The notes: a model not told the origin generated them from the letters alone. Shown: positions 36,125 to 46,257, numbered from the stretch's first letter. The stretch is DNA of 64,000 nucleotides from an uncultured Flavobacteriaceae bacterium (GCA_947497245.1 CANMFO010000001.1:1426001-1490000), one strand, 5' to 3'. Made by a program: numbers and translations.

Positions 36125-39100
36125 ATGAGAAAAAATTACGCACTATTGAAATTACCCATACTTTTTTTTATAGGATCAATCGTTTCTTCCGTTCAGGCCC
36201 AAACCCCTGAGCAAGATGGTCAATGGAGCGATCCGATTCCGTTTGGAATTGTACCGGTTGCCGTTGCGAACCTTCCTGACGGCAAGTTGATCACCTGGTC
36301 ATCCAAGTTCCGGGACACGTATACCGAGATGGAGGATGGAATGACCTATACTGAAATATTCGACCCCACTCTGGGCACGGACGGCCAAGCACTTGGCGAA
36401 ACAGTGACCCAGACCAACCACGACATGTTCTGTCCCGGAATCAACAACCTGGCCGATGGACGGATCCTTTCAGCAGGAGGTACCAGCAGCGAGCGCACCA
36501 GTATATATGACCCCGTGACAGGTATCTGGTCCCGGGCCGCCGATATGAATGTCAATCGGGGTTACCAGGGCAATGTGACACTGGCAGACGGATCGGTCTT
36601 TACCGTTGGCGGTTCTTGGAGCGGTAGCAACACCGTGGCCACCAATGGGGGCAAGAATGCGGAACTCTATACGCCGTCCACCGGATGGATCAATCTTCCC
36701 AATATCGAAGGGGAGGACATATTCACGGCGAACGATCTGGCCAAGGAACTTCAGGGCCCGTATAGGGTGGACAACCATGTATGGCTCTGGCCTGCGCCCA
36801 ATGGCAAAATCTTCCATGCGGGTCCGGGTGAAATGATGCACTGGATCGAACCGGATATCGCGAACGGAGGTTCCATTTCAGATGCGGGCTTACGGGGCAC
36901 GGACACTTACTCCATGAAGGGGACCACCGTAATGTTCGACATTGGTAAAATATTAAAAGTGGGAGGGGCGGAATCCTACGGCAGTTCCGATCCGGCCTTT
37001 GTGCCGGCCAAGGACAACTCCATGGTCATCGACATCAACGATGAGAACAACGTCACCGTAACGGCCACCGTGAACAATCTGAGCTTCGCCAGGACCATGC
37101 ACAACAGTACGGTGCTCCCTGATGGAAAAGTGCTGGTTACCGGAGGGCTCGATAAGGCCGAAGTCTTTTCGGATACAGGTGCCAGGCTCACAGCCGAGCT
37201 GTACGATCCCGCGACGAACAGTTGGAGCAATGTTGCCGGGATGGCAATACCCAGAACATACCACAGTGTTTCCATTTTGCTGACCGATGGCCGTGTCTTT
37301 GTTGGAGGCGGCGGTCTTTGCGACACTTCCAACCTGGATGAATGCGTCAACCACATGGACGCTGAAATCTATAGCCCACCGTATCTCTTTACCGCGGGAG
37401 GCGCACTGGCCACAAGGCCCACGATCTCGGCCCCGGCAACATCCGACTATGACACAAATATCAGTGTAACGGGCACGAATGGCATCAATGGGTTCAGCCT
37501 CATCCGTTTTTCCGCGGCTACCCACAGTACCAACAACGAACAACGCCGGATCCCTGTAGGCTTTACGGAGGACACTCCGGGAAATTATACCGTCTCCATC
37601 CCGAATAGGGAACTATTGCCTCCTGGAAACTACATGCTCTTTGCACTGGACATTAATGGGGTGCCCAGCGTCGCGGAGACCATCAATATCGGTTCCGACG
37701 TACCCTTGTCCATCAATCCAAACCTTATATTGGACCTCAGCTTCGATGAGACCTCCGGGTCTACGGCCAATGACGGTTCTTTGTACAACAACGACGCCAC
37801 TATTTATGATGTGGACAACGATGCGGCCGACAAGACAGCGGGTACCCATACATGGGATACCGGTGTTTTTGGCGGGGCCATCGCCATGGATGGTTTCGAA
37901 TTCCAGAGCAACACGATCATCGAGGTGCCCTATTCGGCATCCATGGCGACCATCCAGGACGCCGTAACCGTAATGGCCTGGGTGAACCGTGCCGATATCG
38001 ACTTCAACGTGGGCATCTTGAGCCACGACTACCCGCAATTGTTCTTCGGCTTCCACAACAGTATGTACAAATGGGACTTCCCAACCGATACCGGTGGAAG
38101 GGCGGACTGCTACGCGGGCTACTCCCCATTGAACACTTGGGTGCACATAGCGGCCACCTATGACGGACAGACCGCCCGACTCTTTGCCAATGGCGTGGAG
38201 ATATGTACGCAGGCCGTTTCGGGAGATTTCAATCTCAATTCCGCAGAGGCGAACTTCTCGGCTTTTACAGCTTCCGGTTTTTACCAGCGTGATCCCAATG
38301 TGGTACCTTCCTACAATGGAAGTGGCGTTACGGACGAGATCAATGGAAAAATTGACGAATTTAAAGTATTCAACAAGGCATTGGGTGCCCAGGAGATCCA
38401 GGCATTTTTCGAACTGGGCCAGGCTCAGGGTGTCGGAGTGCCCGTCTGCCCCGACGGCACGATAACCGCCGAGTATAAAATAGGCAATGGAGCATGGATC
38501 GCCGGCAACAACATCAATGTGCCCGAGGGTAGCGAGGTCTTCATAAGGGCCCAGGCTACAGGGGAATACCTGGTCACCGTACCCGAAGTGGACAGTGATA
38601 CTTTCAGTTCCCTGACCGATTTCACCCAAACAAATGGTTACAAATTGGATACGGGAACAAAAACCTCTGACAACGATGGGACCGTGTCGGCCACCAACGA
38701 GGGTCAGTACGTACTGACCACTGTGGGCGGGTGCGCCGTGGTAATCAACCTGAACGTCACGGGCAGCTGTGATCCTGGAGACACCCAGGTACAGGCTGAA
38801 TGGAGGATAGGGACAGCGCCCTACCAGAACGGTAACATCGGGGAAGACGTGAACATCACGGCAGACGAAGGGCAGAACGTACGCTTGAGCCTGCTTCCCA
38901 ATGTTAAGGACAGCGACGGCACCGCCCTGCGCTTCGACGTCACAACACCAAGCGGAGCCATTATAAACAGTGTTTTCGGGGACTACAGGATCGATGGCAT
39001 CAAGCCCTCCGATGCTGGGAACTATATCTTGGAATCCGAGGAAGGCTGTTCGCTTATCATCACGGTGGATGTCAATGCATTCGATTGTGGCACGGTGGAA

Positions 39101-41257
39101 ACCGAATACAGGATCAATGGCACCGGGGCCTTTATTACCGGGCAAAGCACGCTCTCTATAGAGGAGGGCAACGAATTGCTTTTGAGCATCATCCCCAATG
39201 GGAACGCTTGGTCGCTCTCCGGACCCAACGGCCATAGCAAACCTGAGGATTTTACCGACTACACCATACCGAGCCTTACCACAGCCGATTCTGGACTGTA
39301 CACCTTCACCACCATCACAGGCTGTGAGGTAACCCTGGACGTAACAGTTACGGCAGTGGACTGCAGCATAGTGGAAACGGAGTACGAGATCAATGATAGC
39401 GGGGATTTCATAGAGGGGGCCACAGAGGTCACCGTAGTGATTGGGAGCGATCTGCTCTTGAGCATCATCCCCAATGGCACACCCTATTCCATCGCCGGGC
39501 CCAATGGCAATGACAAAACCATGAGTACGTCCGATCTGGTCATTACGGATATCGCCGCCGATGACGCGGGCACCTATACCTTTACCACACAGGGTGGATG
39601 TATCGTCACCCTGGATGTAATTGTCAATTCAGTGGATTGCGATGCGCTGGGCCTAGTCACCGAATATAGGATCGACACCGGTCTGTACGTTTCTGGTGAA
39701 ACTGTGGTAACCGTCAATGAGGGCAGTAGATTGGATCTGAGCATCCTTCCCAACGGCGTACCTTTTTCCATAGATGGCCCCAACGGGAACAACAAGGCGG
39801 AAAGCGTTCAAGATCTGACCATTTCCAGTATGACCATAGCGGACGGGGGAACCTACACCTTCACGACCAACACAGGTTGTGAGGTTACCTTATTGGTCGG
39901 TGTGGATAGCTCGGACTGTACCGCGCTGAACGTACAATCGGAATACACTATTGATGGCGGTGCAAATGTAACCGGTCAGTCGCAGGTAAGCCTGCCCGAG
40001 GGAAGTACCTTGCTATTGAGCATTATCCCGGACGGTATTCCTTATAGTATAGCCGGGGCAAATGGAAACGACAAACCCGCCGACTTGTCCGATTTGACCA
40101 TTACCAATATCGCTGCGGCGGATGCGGGTACTTATACCTTTTTGACCACAATGGGCTGCTCGACAAGTATCGAGGTCCTTGTTACCGATCCTTGTCCACC
40201 GGGTAGTTTTACCCCGGAATACACGCTTGACGGGACCGCCGGAAGTGGTGATAGTTCCATCTCCGTAGAATTGGGAACCCCTGTTTCCCTTGGCGTTGTC
40301 CAAGGCGGTACGTTTGAAATAACACAGCCGAACGGCACCAAAACCAATGGCGTCCTTGATTTGGGCAATATTGCCCTTGCCCAGGCAGGCGATTATGTCT
40401 TTACCTCTTCCGTCGGTTGCATGGAGACCTTGACCATAGTCGTGGTCGACCCCTGTACCGCGGCCAATTTTGCTCCGGAATACACGATCGATGGCATCCC
40501 GGGAAGTGGCAACGCCACCATCACGGTGGATGAAGATACTCCGGTCGTCCTGGGGCTGGTACAAGATGGCGTCGAATTCAGCATTACAGCTCCCGACAAC
40601 AGCACGACCGTGGGAGATCTTGATTTGGGCAATGTGGCACTATCGCAAGCTGGAGACTATGTGTACAGCTCGCCCAAAGGATGTGCCGCCACGGTAACTA
40701 TCGTAGTGAATGCCAGTGACCCTTGTCCTGCGGGCAGTTTTACCCCGGAATACAGTGTGGGTGGCGCGGTGTCAAACGGCGAATCAAGCATTACCGTCGA
40801 TGCTGGGACCCCTGTGATCTTGGGCATAGTCCAAGATACTGGCTTTACGATTACCGATCCCAACAACGTAACCACCACGGGGAATCTTGATTTGGGCAAT
40901 ATTATTGTGACCCAGGCCGGGAACTATGTTTTCACTTCCGATGCCGGCTGCACTGCCGAACTGTTGATTACGGTGAACGCGCTTCCGGCAATAGGACTGG
41001 ATGATGTTAAACTGTTCCCCAACCCGACCACGGATGGCACGCTGTCTTTTGGGCTGGAAAACTTCATGAACGAACGAATGTTCATTAGTTTTTTCAATAT
41101 CCACGGTAGATTGATGTTCCAGGAAACGGTTCCCGATAACCATGCTGAGGTTGTGACCGTTGATGTCTCTTCCCTGAGTTCGGGCACCTATCTGGTTGAA
41201 ATCAGAAGAAGCGAAAAAGATGAGAATACCATCAAAAAAGTAATTAAAAGGAGGTAA
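36125..41257 (+). CDS. Galactose-oxidase-like copper radical enzyme with LamG, Ig-like repeats and T9SS tail
   Basis: The 1710-residue secreted protein has a signal peptide (residues 1-26), a kelch-propeller galactose oxidase-like domain with C-terminal E-set domain (about 30-525), a LamG domain (about 535-765), nine Ig-like repeats (about 775-1620) and a type IX secretion sorting domain (about 1625-1710, LFPNPTTDG, SGTYLVEI). All six galactose-oxidase active-site residues line up: Cys103 (DMFCPG), Tyr147 (RGYQ), Trp165 (GGSWSG), Tyr379 and His380 (RTYHS), and His467 (ATHSTN). Spacings Cys-Tyr 44 and Tyr-Trp 18 equal those of the fungal enzyme. It would oxidise a primary alcohol, perhaps of galactose-type residues, at the cell surface. 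It stands first in the rightward polysaccharide block. Confidence 0.92.
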   Translation: MRKNYALLKLPILFFIGSIVSSVQAQTPEQDGQWSDPIPFGIVPVAVANLPDGKLITWSSKFRDTYTEMEDGMTYTEIFDPTLGTDGQALGETVTQTNHDMFCPGINNLADGRILSAGGTSSERTSIYDPVTGIWSRAADMNVNRGYQGNVTLADGSVFTVGGSWSGSNTVATNGGKNAELYTPSTGWINLPNIEGEDIFTANDLAKELQGPYRVDNHVWLWPAPNGKIFHAGPGEMMHWIEPDIANGGSISDAGLRGTDTYSMKGTTVMFDIGKILKVGGAESYGSSDPAFVPAKDNSMVIDINDENNVTVTATVNNLSFARTMHNSTVLPDGKVLVTGGLDKAEVFSDTGARLTAELYDPATNSWSNVAGMAIPRTYHSVSILLTDGRVFVGGGGLCDTSNLDECVNHMDAEIYSPPYLFTAGGALATRPTISAPATSDYDTNISVTGTNGINGFSLIRFSAATHSTNNEQRRIPVGFTEDTPGNYTVSIPNRELLPPGNYMLFALDINGVPSVAETINIGSDVPLSINPNLILDLSFDETSGSTANDGSLYNNDATIYDVDNDAADKTAGTHTWDTGVFGGAIAMDGFEFQSNTIIEVPYSASMATIQDAVTVMAWVNRADIDFNVGILSHDYPQLFFGFHNSMYKWDFPTDTGGRADCYAGYSPLNTWVHIAATYDGQTARLFANGVEICTQAVSGDFNLNSAEANFSAFTASGFYQRDPNVVPSYNGSGVTDEINGKIDEFKVFNKALGAQEIQAFFELGQAQGVGVPVCPDGTITAEYKIGNGAWIAGNNINVPEGSEVFIRAQATGEYLVTVPEVDSDTFSSLTDFTQTNGYKLDTGTKTSDNDGTVSATNEGQYVLTTVGGCAVVINLNVTGSCDPGDTQVQAEWRIGTAPYQNGNIGEDVNITADEGQNVRLSLLPNVKDSDGTALRFDVTTPSGAIINSVFGDYRIDGIKPSDAGNYILESEEGCSLIITVDVNAFDCGTVETEYRINGTGAFITGQSTLSIEEGNELLLSIIPNGNAWSLSGPNGHSKPEDFTDYTIPSLTTADSGLYTFTTITGCEVTLDVTVTAVDCSIVETEYEINDSGDFIEGATEVTVVIGSDLLLSIIPNGTPYSIAGPNGNDKTMSTSDLVITDIAADDAGTYTFTTQGGCIVTLDVIVNSVDCDALGLVTEYRIDTGLYVSGETVVTVNEGSRLDLSILPNGVPFSIDGPNGNNKAESVQDLTISSMTIADGGTYTFTTNTGCEVTLLVGVDSSDCTALNVQSEYTIDGGANVTGQSQVSLPEGSTLLLSIIPDGIPYSIAGANGNDKPADLSDLTITNIAAADAGTYTFLTTMGCSTSIEVLVTDPCPPGSFTPEYTLDGTAGSGDSSISVELGTPVSLGVVQGGTFEITQPNGTKTNGVLDLGNIALAQAGDYVFTSSVGCMETLTIVVVDPCTAANFAPEYTIDGIPGSGNATITVDEDTPVVLGLVQDGVEFSITAPDNSTTVGDLDLGNVALSQAGDYVYSSPKGCAATVTIVVNASDPCPAGSFTPEYSVGGAVSNGESSITVDAGTPVILGIVQDTGFTITDPNNVTTTGNLDLGNIIVTQAGNYVFTSDAGCTAELLITVNALPAIGLDDVKLFPNPTTDGTLSFGLENFMNERMFISFFNIHGRLMFQETVPDNHAEVVTVDVSSLSSGTYLVEIRRSEKDENTIKKVIKRR
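38447..40985 (+). repeat. Nine tandem Ig-like repeats within the oxidase gene
   Basis: Nine units of about 94 codons each begin with a Cys and a xxExxI strand (AEYKIG, TEYRIN, TEYEIN, PEYTID and so on) and end with a G-C-x-V/T-x-L-x-V strand. The two Cys per unit probably form a disulfide. The last three units are most alike. Middle units share LSIIPNG and PNGNDK-type loops. They look like spacers lifting the catalytic domain. Confidence 0.85.
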
Positions 41258-41280
41258 ATCTCCCCAACAACCAACCTATA

Positions 41281-41315
41281 AAAGCCCTATCCCTGATGAT
41301 AGGGCTTTTATTTTT
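41281..41315 (+). terminator. Rho-independent terminator after the oxidase gene
   Basis: AAAGCCCTATC and GATAGGGCTTT form a perfect 11-pair stem with a six-base loop, followed by TATTTTTG. It ends 50-odd bases after the oxidase stop and separates it from the nucleotide-sugar genes. Confidence 0.88.
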
Positions 41316-41374
41316 GTACAGAACAAGGTCTAATTAAAATATCATACGGATATTTGTATTCAAATGAAGGCAGC

Positions 41375-42421
41375 ATGAAAATATTGGTGACCGGTGCGGC
41401 CGGGTTCATAGGGTTCCATGTTAGCAAAAAATTGTTGGAAAATGGACATACGGTCATTGGTCTGGACAACATCAACGACTATTACGATCTTGATCTGAAG
41501 TATGCCCGACTGGAACAACTCGGGGTGGAAAAGGAAAAGGCGGAGGTTTTTGACCAAACCGTCACGAGTGGATCGTTTGAAGGCCGTTTCAAGTTTGTCC
41601 GCTTGTCCCTGGAAGATCGCGAAGCCCTTCCCCTACTCTTCCAGACCGAAAAGTTCGAGGTAGTCTGCAATTTGGCGGCCCAGGCAGGGGTACGGTATAG
41701 TCTGGAAAACCCGGAAACCTATGTCGACAGTAATATCGTGGGGTTTTTAAATGTTCTGGAGTGCTGCCGTCATCATCGGATAAAGCATTTGGTATATGCC
41801 AGTAGTTCCAGTGTTTATGGCCTGAACGAAAAAATTCCATTTGAAACCACCGATCCGGTAGACCATCCCGCAAGCCTGTATGCAGCATCGAAAAAAAGTA
41901 ACGAACTTATGGCGCATACCTATACCCATCTGTATGGTTTTCCAACAACGGGACTGCGTTTTTTTACGGTCTATGGCCCCTGGGGAAGGCCGGACATGGC
42001 CATGTTCCTTTTTACCGATGCCATAGTAAAGGGAGCACCGATCAAAGTATTCAACAAGGGCCATATGGAAAGGGATTTTACCTACATAGACGATATCACC
42101 GATGGGGTGGTCCGTATCTTGGAAAAGGAAAAGGATGGCACGGAAGGGCCGCCCCCGTACAGGGTGTACAACATTGGGAACAACAAGGCCGTAAAACTGC
42201 TCGATTTCATAGACGCCATTGAACGCAGTTTGGGAAAAAAGGCAAAAAGACAATTGATGCCCATGCAGGCCGGAGATGTCGAAAAAACATGGGCCAATGT
42301 GGACGATCTGATCCGGGATTATGGTTATCGGCCCAATACCCCTATCGAACAGGGCATTGATTCCTTTATCGGTTGGTACAAGCAGTATTACGGTACGGAT
42401 ACTGCCCGAACAGCTCCTTGA
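41375..42421 (+). CDS. UDP-glucuronate 4-epimerase-like SDR enzyme
   Basis: The 348-residue enzyme starts at the ATG of MKILVTGAAGFIG, seven codons after the track's TTG. NAD-binding GAAGFIG, the SSSSVYG strand and active-site YAASKKSNE (YxxxK) place it in the extended SDR family. The VYGPWGRPDMA stretch and length match UDP-glucuronate 4-epimerases, which interconvert UDP-GlcA and UDP-GalA. The ugd gene two positions downstream would supply its substrate. Confidence 0.88.
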   Translation: MKILVTGAAGFIGFHVSKKLLENGHTVIGLDNINDYYDLDLKYARLEQLGVEKEKAEVFDQTVTSGSFEGRFKFVRLSLEDREALPLLFQTEKFEVVCNLAAQAGVRYSLENPETYVDSNIVGFLNVLECCRHHRIKHLVYASSSSVYGLNEKIPFETTDPVDHPASLYAASKKSNELMAHTYTHLYGFPTTGLRFFTVYGPWGRPDMAMFLFTDAIVKGAPIKVFNKGHMERDFTYIDDITDGVVRILEKEKDGTEGPPPYRVYNIGNNKAVKLLDFIDAIERSLGKKAKRQLMPMQAGDVEKTWANVDDLIRDYGYRPNTPIEQGIDSFIGWYKQYYGTDTARTAP

Positions 42422-42494
42422 AACCCATCGCCGTTTCCCCACTATAATTGAATTGGAGGCTTTTATCGGATTTAATTACTGCTAACATGGAATA

Positions 42495-42527
42495 TTGGGC
42501 AATTTAATTTTCTTTTGCCCATCTTTG
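42495..42527 (+). promoter_or_regulatory. Candidate promoter before the TviC-like gene
   Basis: TTG at 42495-42497 is followed after 22 bases by CATCTTTG, a seven-of-eight match to TAnnTTTG. Start of transcription would be about 14 bases before the ATG at 42548. An internal promoter of the nucleotide-sugar gene set is suggested. Confidence 0.35.
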
Positions 42528-42547
42528 CACTTTCAAAATTGGATCAA

Positions 42548-43546
42548 ATGGACTTATCATCATTGAAACTCGACTCCAACTACAAAATTTTGGTTACAGG
42601 AGGAGCCGGTTTTATAGGGTCTAACATATGTGAATCGCTTCTTGCCAACGGGAACCAAGTCGTTTGTCTTGATAATTTTGCCACTGGAAAACGGGATAAC
42701 ATAGCCCATTTGCTTGCTCTGGAAAATTTTGTACTGCAAGAAGGGGACATCCGGAACCTGGATGACTGCCACAACGCTTGCAAAGGTGTGGACTTTGTCC
42801 TTCACCAAGCCGCATTGGGATCCGTACCAAGATCCATCAAAGATCCGATCACCAGCAACGACGTCAACGTTTCCGGTTTTCTGAATATGTTGGTCGCGGC
42901 GCGGGACGCCGGCGTAAAGCGATTTGTTTATGCCGCCAGTTCCTCGACCTATGGGGACTCCAAAAGTTTGCCCAAAGTTGAGGAACATATAGGAAAGCCG
43001 CTCTCACCTTATGCCATCACCAAATATGTGAACGAGCTTTACGCCGATATTTTTGGCAAGACTTATGGTTTGGAAACCATAGGGCTACGATATTTCAATG
43101 TTTTTGGGCGAAAACAGGATCCAAATGGGGCGTATGCCGCCGTCATTCCAAAATTCGTGATGCAGCTGATGAAGTACGAATCCCCCGTTGTTAACGGTGA
43201 TGGTTCTTTTTCGAGGGATTTCACTTATATCGACAACGTGATCCAAATGAACATCAGGGCCATTGTCACGGATAATAAAGAAGCGGTGAACACCGTTTAC
43301 AATGTAGCCTATGGAGAACGGACCGATCTTAACGATCTGGTCGCATTGTTGAAGGAAAACCTTGGGGTCTTCGATGCGAAGATCCTTGATGTGGAAACCC
43401 TATATGGGCCGACCAGGCAAGGGGATGTCCCCCACTCTTTGGCGGCCATTGACAAGGCGAAAAAATTACTGGGCTATGACCCGGAATTCGGTATCCAGGA
43501 AGGCTTGAGGGAAGCCGTTAACTGGTATTGGGAAAACTTGAGATAA
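42548..43546 (+). CDS. tviC: UDP-GlcNAc/UDP-GlcNAcA 4-epimerase, WbpP/TviC-like
   Basis: The 332-residue SDR enzyme starts at the ATG of MDLSSLKLD; the track TTG adds 11 residues. Motifs are [25 protein letters not shown] (the typical TviC/WbpP stretch), SSSTYGD and [11 protein letters not shown] (YxxxK). These epimerases act on UDP-GlcNAc or UDP-GlcNAcA, giving the galacto form. With the TviB-like dehydrogenase at 44909 it would provide UDP-GalNAcA. A seven-base gap to ugd implies an operon. Confidence 0.88.
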   Translation: MDLSSLKLDSNYKILVTGGAGFIGSNICESLLANGNQVVCLDNFATGKRDNIAHLLALENFVLQEGDIRNLDDCHNACKGVDFVLHQAALGSVPRSIKDPITSNDVNVSGFLNMLVAARDAGVKRFVYAASSSTYGDSKSLPKVEEHIGKPLSPYAITKYVNELYADIFGKTYGLETIGLRYFNVFGRKQDPNGAYAAVIPKFVMQLMKYESPVVNGDGSFSRDFTYIDNVIQMNIRAIVTDNKEAVNTVYNVAYGERTDLNDLVALLKENLGVFDAKILDVETLYGPTRQGDVPHSLAAIDKAKKLLGYDPEFGIQEGLREAVNWYWENLR

Positions 43547-43553
43547 GCGTAGC

Positions 43554-44882
43554 ATGAATTTAACTGTAATAGGCACCGGATATGTAGGCCTGGTAAGCGG
43601 CACCTGTTTTGCGGAAATGGGCAATACCGTTACCTGTATTGACGTCGACTCCAAAAAAATTGAAAACCTTCAACAGGGCATCGTTCCAATCTATGAGCCC
43701 GGTCTGGATGCCATGGTGAAACGCAACCTCAACAACAAAACCCTGCGTTTCAGTACGGATCTTTCCAGGAACTTGGAAAAATGCAATATTGCATTTATTG
43801 CCGTGGGCACGCCCATGGGCGATGACGGTTCGGCAGATTTGCAATATGTACTTCAGGTGGCCATGGAAATAGGAAAAAATATGACCCACCCTTTACTGAT
43901 CGTCGATAAGTCCACGGTCCCGGTTGGTACGGCGGATAAAGTTAGGGAAACCATTGAGAGGGAACTCGACGGCCGAGGCCTTTCCATTGCTTTCGACGTG
44001 GTTTCCAATCCCGAGTTTTTAAAGGAGGGCGATGCGATCAATGACTTTATGAAACCCGACAGGGTGGTCATAGGCTCGGACAACGAAGAAGCCGCCGATA
44101 AAATGAGGGCCCTGTATTCTCCATTCTTCCGGAGCAGCATGGACCGACTGATCACCATGGACGTAAGGTCCGCCGAAATGACCAAATATGTGGCGAATGC
44201 CATGTTGGCCACCAAGATTTCCTTCATGAACGAAATCGCGAACATTTGCGAACTGGTCGGGGCGGATGTCAATAAAGTAAGGATCGGAATAGGTTCCGAT
44301 AGCCGAATCGGATACAGTTTTATTTATCCGGGAAGCGGCTATGGGGGGTCCTGCTTCCCTAAAGATGTCAAAGCGCTCAAAAAGACCGCGGAAGAACACG
44401 GCTATACCGCCGAGTTGATTTCTTCGGTCGAGGAGGTCAACAACAGACAGAAAATGGTCATCGCCCAAAAAGTTATCAAACGGTTTGGCGAAGACTTGAG
44501 CAACAGGACCTTTGCCGTATGGGGCCTGGCCTTTAAACCGGAAACGGACGATATGCGCGAAGCGCCCTCCATATATATTATCAAGGAGCTGATCGGTCGT
44601 GGTGCGAAGATCCACGCATATGATCCAAAGGCCATGGACGAAGCCCAAAATTTTTATCTAAAAGATGAAAGGAACGTTACTTACTTCAACTCGAAATATG
44701 AAACACTGCACGATGCCGATGCGATGATCCTGTTAACGGAATGGAAAGAGTTCAGGTCGCCGGATTTCGATGAACTGAAAAAACAGTTGAAGCAGCCCGT
44801 GGTCTTTGACGGAAGGAACCAGTACAACCACGTCCGGATGCAAAAACATGGCTTTGAATATTTCCAAATCGGAAAGAAATAA
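43554..44882 (+). CDS. ugd: UDP-glucose 6-dehydrogenase
   Basis: The 442-residue NAD-dependent enzyme shows GTGYVGLVSG at the N-terminus, STVPVGT, NPEFLKEGDAI and catalytic Cys in GSGYGGSCFPKD. It oxidises UDP-glucose to UDP-glucuronate in two steps. Length and motif order are those of UgdH/Ugd. It lies between the TviC-like and TviB-like genes, so the locus makes both hexuronate and N-acetylhexosaminuronate precursors. Confidence 0.95.
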   Translation: MNLTVIGTGYVGLVSGTCFAEMGNTVTCIDVDSKKIENLQQGIVPIYEPGLDAMVKRNLNNKTLRFSTDLSRNLEKCNIAFIAVGTPMGDDGSADLQYVLQVAMEIGKNMTHPLLIVDKSTVPVGTADKVRETIERELDGRGLSIAFDVVSNPEFLKEGDAINDFMKPDRVVIGSDNEEAADKMRALYSPFFRSSMDRLITMDVRSAEMTKYVANAMLATKISFMNEIANICELVGADVNKVRIGIGSDSRIGYSFIYPGSGYGGSCFPKDVKALKKTAEEHGYTAELISSVEEVNNRQKMVIAQKVIKRFGEDLSNRTFAVWGLAFKPETDDMREAPSIYIIKELIGRGAKIHAYDPKAMDEAQNFYLKDERNVTYFNSKYETLHDADAMILLTEWKEFRSPDFDELKKQLKQPVVFDGRNQYNHVRMQKHGFEYFQIGKK

Positions 44883-44908
44883 ATATAAAAAAGAAATAAA
44901 CAGCAAAT

Positions 44909-46192
44909 ATGTCTTCAACAAAAATAGCAATAATAGGTCTGGGATATGTGGGATTGCCCTTGGCGCGTCTGTTCGCGACCAAATATGCCGTTGTCGGTTT
45001 TGATATCAACGAGGAACGGATACAGGAACTGCAGTCCGGAACGGACAGTACATTAGAGGTAGCCGACGATGTTTTGCAGCAGGTATTGACCGATACCCCT
45101 AAAATGGAACAAGGACTATATTGTTCGAGTCGATTGGAGGATATCGCCGACTGTAATTATTACATCGTTACCGTGCCCACGCCCGTAGATAGCACCAACA
45201 GGCCCATACTGATTCCGTTGTACAAATCGAGCGAAACAGTTGGAAAAGTGCTGAAAAAGGGAGATACGGTGGTCTACGAATCAACTGTTTATCCAGGTGT
45301 TACCGAAGATGAATGCGTACCGGTTCTTGAAAAAATAAGCGGGCTAAAGTTCAACGAAGACTTTTTTGTAGGATATTCCCCCGAACGAATCAATCCTGGT
45401 GACAAGGAACACACCGTGGAAAAAATATTGAAAGTTACTTCCGGCTCTACCCCCGAAGTGGGCCAAAAAGTGGATGAACTCTACAAATCCGTTATCACGG
45501 CAGGTACCCATCTGGCCCCTTCGATTAAGGTGGCCGAGGCCGCAAAGGTAATCGAAAACTCCCAAAGGGATATAAACATCGCCTTTGTGAACGAGTTGGC
45601 CAAGATCTTCAACCTTATGGAAATCGACACCCACCAAGTACTGGAAGCTGCCGGGACCAAATGGAATTTCCTTCCTTTTAAACCAGGCCTTGTGGGAGGG
45701 CATTGTATAGGGGTCGACCCCTATTATCTGGCACAAAAAGCGCAGGAATTCGGATACCATCCCGAAATTATCCTTGCCGGACGGCGTATGAACGATGGCA
45801 TGGGCAAATACGTGGCAAGCGAGGTCATTAAACTAATGGTACAAAACGATATCAGGGTCAAAGGTTCCCATACATTGATATTGGGGATCACGTTCAAGGA
45901 AAACTGTCCGGACGTTCGGAATACCAAGGCGGTGGATGTAATATCCAACTTACAAAGTTACGGTACCAACCTTACCATATACGATCCCTGGGCCTCGCCC
46001 GAAGAGGTGGAACACGAATACGGGCTGACCACTACCCAGGAACTGTCGAGTTCAAAAAAATTCGATGCGATCGTGCTGGCTGTCGCCCACAAAGAATTTT
46101 TAAAGCTCGATTTTTCAGGTCTACTATCTGAAAAAGGCATTTTATACGATGTAAAGGGAATTTTGCAGTCCGGTGTGGATGGCAGACTGTAG
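44909..46192 (+). CDS. tviB: UDP-N-acetylhexosamine 6-dehydrogenase, TviB/WbpO-like
   Basis: The 427-residue enzyme has GLGYVGLPLA, VYESTVYPG, YSPERINPGD and the catalytic Cys in VGGHCIGVDPYYL. The last stretch is the hallmark of the TviB/WbpO/WbpA branch, which oxidises UDP-GlcNAc or UDP-GalNAc to the uronic acid. Together with the TviC-like epimerase it resembles the Vi-antigen UDP-GalNAcA pathway. A terminator follows. Confidence 0.93.
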   Translation: MSSTKIAIIGLGYVGLPLARLFATKYAVVGFDINEERIQELQSGTDSTLEVADDVLQQVLTDTPKMEQGLYCSSRLEDIADCNYYIVTVPTPVDSTNRPILIPLYKSSETVGKVLKKGDTVVYESTVYPGVTEDECVPVLEKISGLKFNEDFFVGYSPERINPGDKEHTVEKILKVTSGSTPEVGQKVDELYKSVITAGTHLAPSIKVAEAAKVIENSQRDINIAFVNELAKIFNLMEIDTHQVLEAAGTKWNFLPFKPGLVGGHCIGVDPYYLAQKAQEFGYHPEIILAGRRMNDGMGKYVASEVIKLMVQNDIRVKGSHTLILGITFKENCPDVRNTKAVDVISNLQSYGTNLTIYDPWASPEEVEHEYGLTTTQELSSSKKFDAIVLAVAHKEFLKLDFSGLLSEKGILYDVKGILQSGVDGRL

Positions 46193-46220
46193 GGTGCTCA
46201 AGACCTTGGGTGTTCCGCCC

Positions 46221-46257
46221 AAAAAAAGCCGTACGATACCATTGTACGGCTTTTTTT
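46221..46257 (+). terminator. Rho-independent terminator after the TviB-like gene
   Basis: AAAAAAGCCGTAC and GTACGGCTTTTTTT pair over about 13 bases around a nine-base loop, with a run of seven Ts. It starts 28 bases after the stop, ending the nucleotide-sugar operon. Confidence 0.92.

Noticed and set aside
37613-39235. 540-codon minus-strand ORF inside the oxidase gene
   Set aside because: It is the shadow of a G/C-rich repetitive reading frame with clear domains on the plus strand; its product resembles no protein.
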